Shown here piece by piece: positions 59,995 to 64,000 of a stretch of 64,000 nt of DNA. Both the position numbers and the translations under genes were made by a program. Below the pieces are notes generated by a model. That model did not search any database, was not told the origin of the DNA, and saw only the letters and a list, made by a program, of their open reading frames with translations. This DNA is from Moesziomyces globuligerus (lineage: Eukaryota > Basidiomycota > Ustilaginomycetes > Ustilaginales > Ustilaginaceae), in contig JARVLF010000019.1 of assembly GCA_030849465.1 (NCBI GenBank), positions 496,001 through 560,000 of the forward strand, written 5' to 3'. Position 1 is the first letter of the stretch; each line of letters opens with the position of its first letter.

Positions 59995-62900
59995 ATGCCG
60001 CGCTCTGCCGCCTCGTCGCCGGTGAAGAAGGCGCAGCCTTCATCCAAAACGCAGCTGGCCTCACCCGCTGCGGCCAAGCCGACCGCGCAGCCTCACACCG
60101 CCATGGAGGTAGATGCTGAAGAGCCGCCGGCCAACCAGGACGCCTCGACGAGCCATGCGGCCGGCTCGAGCAAGAACCGGAGTCGCAAGAGCAAGAAGAG
60201 CATCTTTCGATCCAAGGATCGCACCGCCGACTTCTCTCCCTTCCACACCATCGGCGAGGGTCGCGTCTCGCGCCTTCCCATCGTCTTCACGCGCGATGCC
60301 GACTACTTCTTCGCCGTCTCCAAGACGTCGGTCCGTATCTACTCGCGCACCACCGGCCAGGTGGTCTCCACGCTCTCCAGTGGTCCTGGCTCGCACTTTG
60401 CCGACATCACCGCCATCATGATCAACCCCGCCAATCCTCTGCAGCTGCTCACCGCCTCGCTCGACGGCTGCGTCAAGGTCTGGGACTTCCTCGACGGCAT
60501 CCTCCTCTCCTCTTTCGACCTCCAGCTCCCCGTCTCGGGCATGGCCGCACACGAGTCGAATCCCAACACCGTCTTCGTCCTCCTCAAGAAGTTCCGCCAC
60601 CGCGATGCCGACACTGCACCCAAGAACCTCGCCGAGATCCTCGCAGTCCTCGAGAGCGGCGCGCCCTTCAACAGCATCATCGCTCACTTCAGCCTCGATC
60701 CCGCCGCCCACGCTCACACCTTCACCGCCCTGCCCAAGTTCGCCCGTGGCGCCTCCATCCGTCCCGACGTGGTGCGCATCGGCAAGACGCGCGAGGCTGT
60801 CTCCATCGGCGTCTCGCCCAACGGCGAGTGGCTCGTCGTCGTCGGCAACGATAAGGTCCAGGTCGCCAGGACCCACGACCTTGGCTCGGGCTTCACGCGC
60901 TTCATCTCGTCCCATCCCGGCGCTCAGCGTCAGCGCGATTCGATGACCTGCATGGCTTTCCATCCCACCGATCCCACCCGTCTCGTGACCGGCGACGCCT
61001 CGGGTCGCATCCGCGTCTGGTACTGTCTGCAGAAGAGCTTCATGGCTCCGTCCAAAGCCGAGGCGGACGACGGAATGGAAAGGCATGCGCCCTCGACCGT
61101 CCTTCACTGGCACGCGCATGCTGTCTCCTCGCTTTGCTTCTCGCCCAACGGCGTCCACCTGCTCTCGGGAGGTGAGGAGGGCGTCCTCGTCGTCTGGCAC
61201 CTCGGCGCTTCCGGCAACGCCGCCTCGAAAGAGTTTGTCCCGCGCCTAGGAGCTCCGCTCTCCGCCATCGCTGTCGCCCACGGTCTCGATGGGAGGGAGC
61301 AGGAGTACGCGGTCTCTCTGGCCGATGGCAGCATCAGCTTCGTGTCGGCCATGTCGCTCAAACCCACCAGGAGCTTCACGCGCATCAAGATCGACGCATC
61401 TCGCTACCTCCCCGGCGCGGCGCAGCCGGCCAGCACACCTGTGCCGCTGGCTGTGCATCCCGCCAGCCGCAACCTCGTTCTTCTGGCCGGCCATCCCTCG
61501 TCGCTGCAGTTCTACGACCCAATCAAAGACGCCAACACGGCCGAGCTCGAGGTGGCGCCCTCGAACCGCGTCTCGCGCGTCGAGGACGAGCAGATCGAGC
61601 CCACGCGCGTCGAGCGCGTCGTCTTCTCCCCCTTCGTCTCGACCAAGACGGCCGAAGCTGGCGAGTGGATGATCACGTTCGACAGCCGCAACCTTGCCGA
61701 CGGCGAGGACGACGTCGAGGTGATCGCCGAGTCGAGTCTCAAGTTCTGGCGATGGAATCCGATCAACCGCCGCTACGTGCTCAACACGCGCATCGACCGT
61801 CCTCACAACGGTCGTCGCATCACCTCGATCACCTACTCGCCCAGCACGGCGCTCGTCGTCACCACCGCCAGCGATGGCAAGGTACGCACCTGGCACCTCG
61901 CCTCCCGCAAGCTCAAGTCGGGCAAGCAGGAGAGCTACTGGGCCTGCCGCTCCGTCTTTGGCTACCGACAACAGCTGCCGACCACCAGCGCCTTCTCCTC
62001 CGACGGCTCCATCCTCGCCGTCGGCCAGGTCGGATCCGTGACGCTGTGGAACCCCGAGAGCAACCTCATGTCGATGGTCATCTCGGCGCCCGAGCTGGCC
62101 AACGGCGTCGACAGCGTCGCCTTCTCCGGCCGATACCTCGGTATCGCTGCAGGCTCGGCGGTGCTCGTGTGGGATCTCATCCTCTCGCGCCAGGTCTCGC
62201 GCAAGGGCCTCGAGGCTGGACAGCGTGCGAGTCTGCTGCTCCCGTCCGTTGCTTCGATCGAAGCTGCCGACGAAGCCGACCGACCCGTCTTCACTCTGGT
62301 CTCGTCTAGCTCGGCCGTCGACCAATCTTCCGAAGCGGACAACGCACCCAGCTCGCAGACCGCTGCGTCTCGACAGGCAAAGACGATCGTCGAACCGGTA
62401 TCGCTCATCTCGGACAGGGAGATGGCTACCTCGTCGGCTGCAGCACCGCTCAACGCCATCAGCAAGCCGGTGCAGGGCTCAGCCGGTCAGCGGGCCGTGT
62501 TCCGCGCATCGGTCGCGGCTGTAGCGCCCATCCCCTTGCCGTCTGGAGCGCGAGCGCAGGCGCAGGACTTTGTCGCCATCAGCCACGACATGGATCTCGT
62601 CACGTTTTCCTCTTCGCCTTCTGCGTCGACTGCAGCTGGTGCGGGCGCTGCGGCGGAGAGCATCCGCGGCATCTCGAACGTCAGAAAGACGCTCTTCGAC
62701 GATCTGTTCGGACCGTCGGCCTTCCGCGATGCACGCGACGAAGCGCAGGACGACGACGATGAGGCTGCAGCAATGGCCAGCGTCGACGCCGTCGCTGGCG
62801 GCGTGGGCTCGGGTGTCGCTTCGCTCTTCTCGACGGCTCCGCATCTTCTGCCGCCAGCCACGCTGCTGTTCGACGCGTTCCTGTCCAAGATGCTGGCTCC

Positions 62901-63318
62901 CGCTACTGCGGCGACTGCGGATGCATCTGCATCGACAGCGGTGGACACGTCTGTCGTTACGGGCAGTGGTGCGGTGCAGGAAAGAGCAGACGCATCGAAG
63001 CCAGACACGGCCGTTCCAGGCCAACGCGGCATTTCGGACGTTCTGTCGGCGGATACCGACGAGCTTGTGGAGCTGTTCAAGAACCAGATCCTGGTCGAGA
63101 CAGGTGCGGGCACGGGCTCGCCGGTCAAGGTGAATGGCGGTCCTGCTGCTGCAACGCCGTCGAAGAGATCGACTCCACTCAAGGCAAACGGCGTCTCGGC
63201 GAGTCCCCATCCCAAGAGCGCGCTCGGCGACATCGGCACGCCCCGTACGCCCGCTAGCTCCAAGGGAGAGGCGCACGCCCAGTCGCCCTCGACCTCGTCT
63301 AGGAAGCGCAAGCACTGA
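59995..63318 (+). CDS. UTP17: U3 snoRNP t-UTP subcomplex protein UTP17/NAN1 (WDR75 homologue)
   Basis: A nucleolar WD-repeat component of the small-subunit processome that links rDNA transcription with pre-18S processing. The product is 1107 residues. The frame is open upstream to 59887 without an ATG, so 59995 is the first start. After a Lys/Ser/Ala-rich N-terminus (about 1-70), tandem WD propellers follow. They include LLTASLDGCVKVWDFLDGIL, LVTGDASGRIRVWY, HLLSGGEEGVLVVWHLG, EFVPRLGAPLSAIAVA, VVTTASDGKVRTWHLA and SDGSILAVGQVGSVTLWNPE. The order and wording match human WDR75. The C-terminal part has a conserved-looking VRKTLFDDLFG and APHLLPPATLLFDAFLSKML, resembling the WDR75 tail, then a Ser/Ala-rich end with a KRKH nuclear signal. 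No intron. Confidence 0.88.
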   Translation: MPRSAASSPVKKAQPSSKTQLASPAAAKPTAQPHTAMEVDAEEPPANQDASTSHAAGSSKNRSRKSKKSIFRSKDRTADFSPFHTIGEGRVSRLPIVFTRDADYFFAVSKTSVRIYSRTTGQVVSTLSSGPGSHFADITAIMINPANPLQLLTASLDGCVKVWDFLDGILLSSFDLQLPVSGMAAHESNPNTVFVLLKKFRHRDADTAPKNLAEILAVLESGAPFNSIIAHFSLDPAAHAHTFTALPKFARGASIRPDVVRIGKTREAVSIGVSPNGEWLVVVGNDKVQVARTHDLGSGFTRFISSHPGAQRQRDSMTCMAFHPTDPTRLVTGDASGRIRVWYCLQKSFMAPSKAEADDGMERHAPSTVLHWHAHAVSSLCFSPNGVHLLSGGEEGVLVVWHLGASGNAASKEFVPRLGAPLSAIAVAHGLDGREQEYAVSLADGSISFVSAMSLKPTRSFTRIKIDASRYLPGAAQPASTPVPLAVHPASRNLVLLAGHPSSLQFYDPIKDANTAELEVAPSNRVSRVEDEQIEPTRVERVVFSPFVSTKTAEAGEWMITFDSRNLADGEDDVEVIAESSLKFWRWNPINRRYVLNTRIDRPHNGRRITSITYSPSTALVVTTASDGKVRTWHLASRKLKSGKQESYWACRSVFGYRQQLPTTSAFSSDGSILAVGQVGSVTLWNPESNLMSMVISAPELANGVDSVAFSGRYLGIAAGSAVLVWDLILSRQVSRKGLEAGQRASLLLPSVASIEAADEADRPVFTLVSSSSAVDQSSEADNAPSSQTAASRQAKTIVEPVSLISDREMATSSAAAPLNAISKPVQGSAGQRAVFRASVAAVAPIPLPSGARAQAQDFVAISHDMDLVTFSSSPSASTAAGAGAAAESIRGISNVRKTLFDDLFGPSAFRDARDEAQDDDDEAAAMASVDAVAGGVGSGVASLFSTAPHLLPPATLLFDAFLSKMLAPATAATADASASTAVDTSVVTGSGAVQERADASKPDTAVPGQRGISDVLSADTDELVELFKNQILVETGAGTGSPVKVNGGPAAATPSKRSTPLKANGVSASPHPKSALGDIGTPRTPASSKGEAHAQSPSTSSRKRKH

Positions 63319-63878
63319 GTCTCTGTAGTTGCAATGCACCCAGTCACACCAGGACGTCCCCTCTCGCTACCGTGAACACGGCACAGGAAGCGCAGCAAGC
63401 AAGTGGGGCCCGCGGATGAAAGCTGTGATTGTGCATCACACTTCCGTGAGCAAGCGTATCAATCATGCACTCAGACCCAGCCGGAATGGGTACTCGAGCC
63501 TGCTGAGAGTGCGCGCGCATTGCAGCAGCCCGAATTGAGTGCCGTGCCAGGCGCAGCGATCCAACTTTGAGCTTATGAGTGGCGACACGAGAGCCCGTTC
63601 TGCGCAGAGGATCCGTAGGATGATGGAAGTGAAAGCGCAGTCTAGGCAGCGACTCTGCTCTCCACTTCCCTCGTGGCTCCTTCCTATAAGAGCAGGTTTC
63701 CTTTGTGGCCTCGTCTCAATGTTCTCCCAAACTTGCCCTTCCAAAGACAGGTTCCTGCTCTTGACGATCGCCGACTGCGCCATCCAAGCAGGCTCAACAT
63801 TAAGACGGCAAGTGGCTCATCCGAACATCCTCGAGGCTCCAGGAAGCTGACTGCTTGTGCGTGCGCTTCCGCTTGCAG
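63319..63878. promoter_or_regulatory. Upstream region of the gene at the window edge
   Basis: A 560-bp interval, no other gene. TATAAG at 63685-63690 is about 190 bp before the ATG. Confidence 0.4.
63685..63690 (+). promoter_or_regulatory. Candidate TATA box
   Basis: TATAAG upstream of the partial gene at 63879. A possible leader intron ending in GCTTGCAG right before the ATG could explain the distance. Confidence 0.4.
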
Positions 63879-64000
63879 ATGAGCGAAGGTCACGATCGGG
63901 AGCTCTGTGATCTGCTCCGAAGCCTCGAGAGCAGCGACTGGCAGAAGGCGCTCGCGCGTTTCAAAGCCAACATCGACGAGATCGAAGCCGTGTCTCAGAT
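63879..64000 (+). CDS. Start of an unidentified gene (runs off the window)
   Basis: An ATG at 63879 opens a frame of about 40 residues to the window end, starting MSEGHDRELCDLLRSLESSDW. It is charged and predicted helical, with codon use like its neighbours. I cannot assign a family from this fragment. The ATG follows directly on CTTGCAG, which looks like a 3' splice site, so there may be a leader intron. It could also be an internal exon of a longer gene. Confidence 0.5.
   Translation, partial: MSEGHDRELCDLLRSLESSDWQKALARFKANIDEIEAVSQ

Overview
The window looks like nuclear chromosomal DNA of a basidiomycete yeast or smut, most likely Ustilaginomycotina (Ustilago/Sporisorium type). The evidence is a GC-rich, densely packed set of protein genes that are mostly intronless or carry a few 70-110 nt introns (GTGAGT/GTAAGT donors, CTGAC-like branch points, ACAG acceptors), fungal-specific families, and long Ser/Ala/Pro-rich disordered proteins. 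The species assignment is an inference. I saw no tRNA, rRNA, CRISPR array, transposon or prophage-like element.

Layout. 1-892 (-): N-terminal part of cytoplasmic aspartyl-tRNA synthetase. 1251-2240 (+): an Orc6-like protein with one intron. 2241-4459: long upstream region packed with GCCAAG boxes, leading into the zinc-finger pH regulator PacC/Rim101 (4460-6859, +). 7342-10719 (-): mismatch-repair MSH3, divergent from BET2, the Rab geranylgeranyltransferase beta subunit (11152-12579, +, six exons). BET2 converges on NatB catalytic subunit Naa20 (12686-13382, -). 13908-19067 (-): a 1719-residue protein of unknown function. 19068-22034: almost 3 kb with no supportable gene. 22035-25938 (-): RPB2, with an apparent 3-nt micro-exon. 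26721-28091 (+): splicing factor CWC25. 28676-30883 (+): a BTB protein with a large insertion. 31000-33237 (-): ABCG half transporter. 34306-35901 (-): isocitrate lyase. 37243-38316 (+): 18S rRNA acp-transferase TSR3. 39669-43283 (+): a 1204-residue disordered protein. 44081-45808 (+): MFS transporter. 46806-48333 (+): serine beta-lactamase-like hydrolase, four exons. 49197-50843 (+): secreted histidine acid phosphatase. 51352-52542 (+): SDR oxidoreductase, four exons. 53043-53120 (-): the 25-residue ribosomal protein eL41. 54230-54848 (-): RPB6, three exons. 56042-59382 (+): chitin synthase. 59995-63318 (+): UTP17/WDR75. 63879-64000 (+): start of an unidentified gene.

Most genes are housekeeping and do not form a pathway cluster: transcription (RPB2, RPB6), translation and ribosome biogenesis (DPS1, eL41, TSR3, UTP17), splicing (CWC25), DNA maintenance (MSH3, Orc6-like), trafficking and N-acetylation (BET2, Naa20). 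A looser environment-response stretch at 31-52 kb holds an ABC transporter, glyoxylate-cycle enzyme, MFS transporter, hydrolase and secreted phosphatase. The strongest unusual observations are the RPB2 micro-exon that restores a conserved motif, and the dense palindromic GCCAAG array in front of the gene whose product binds GCCARG, which points to direct autoregulation.
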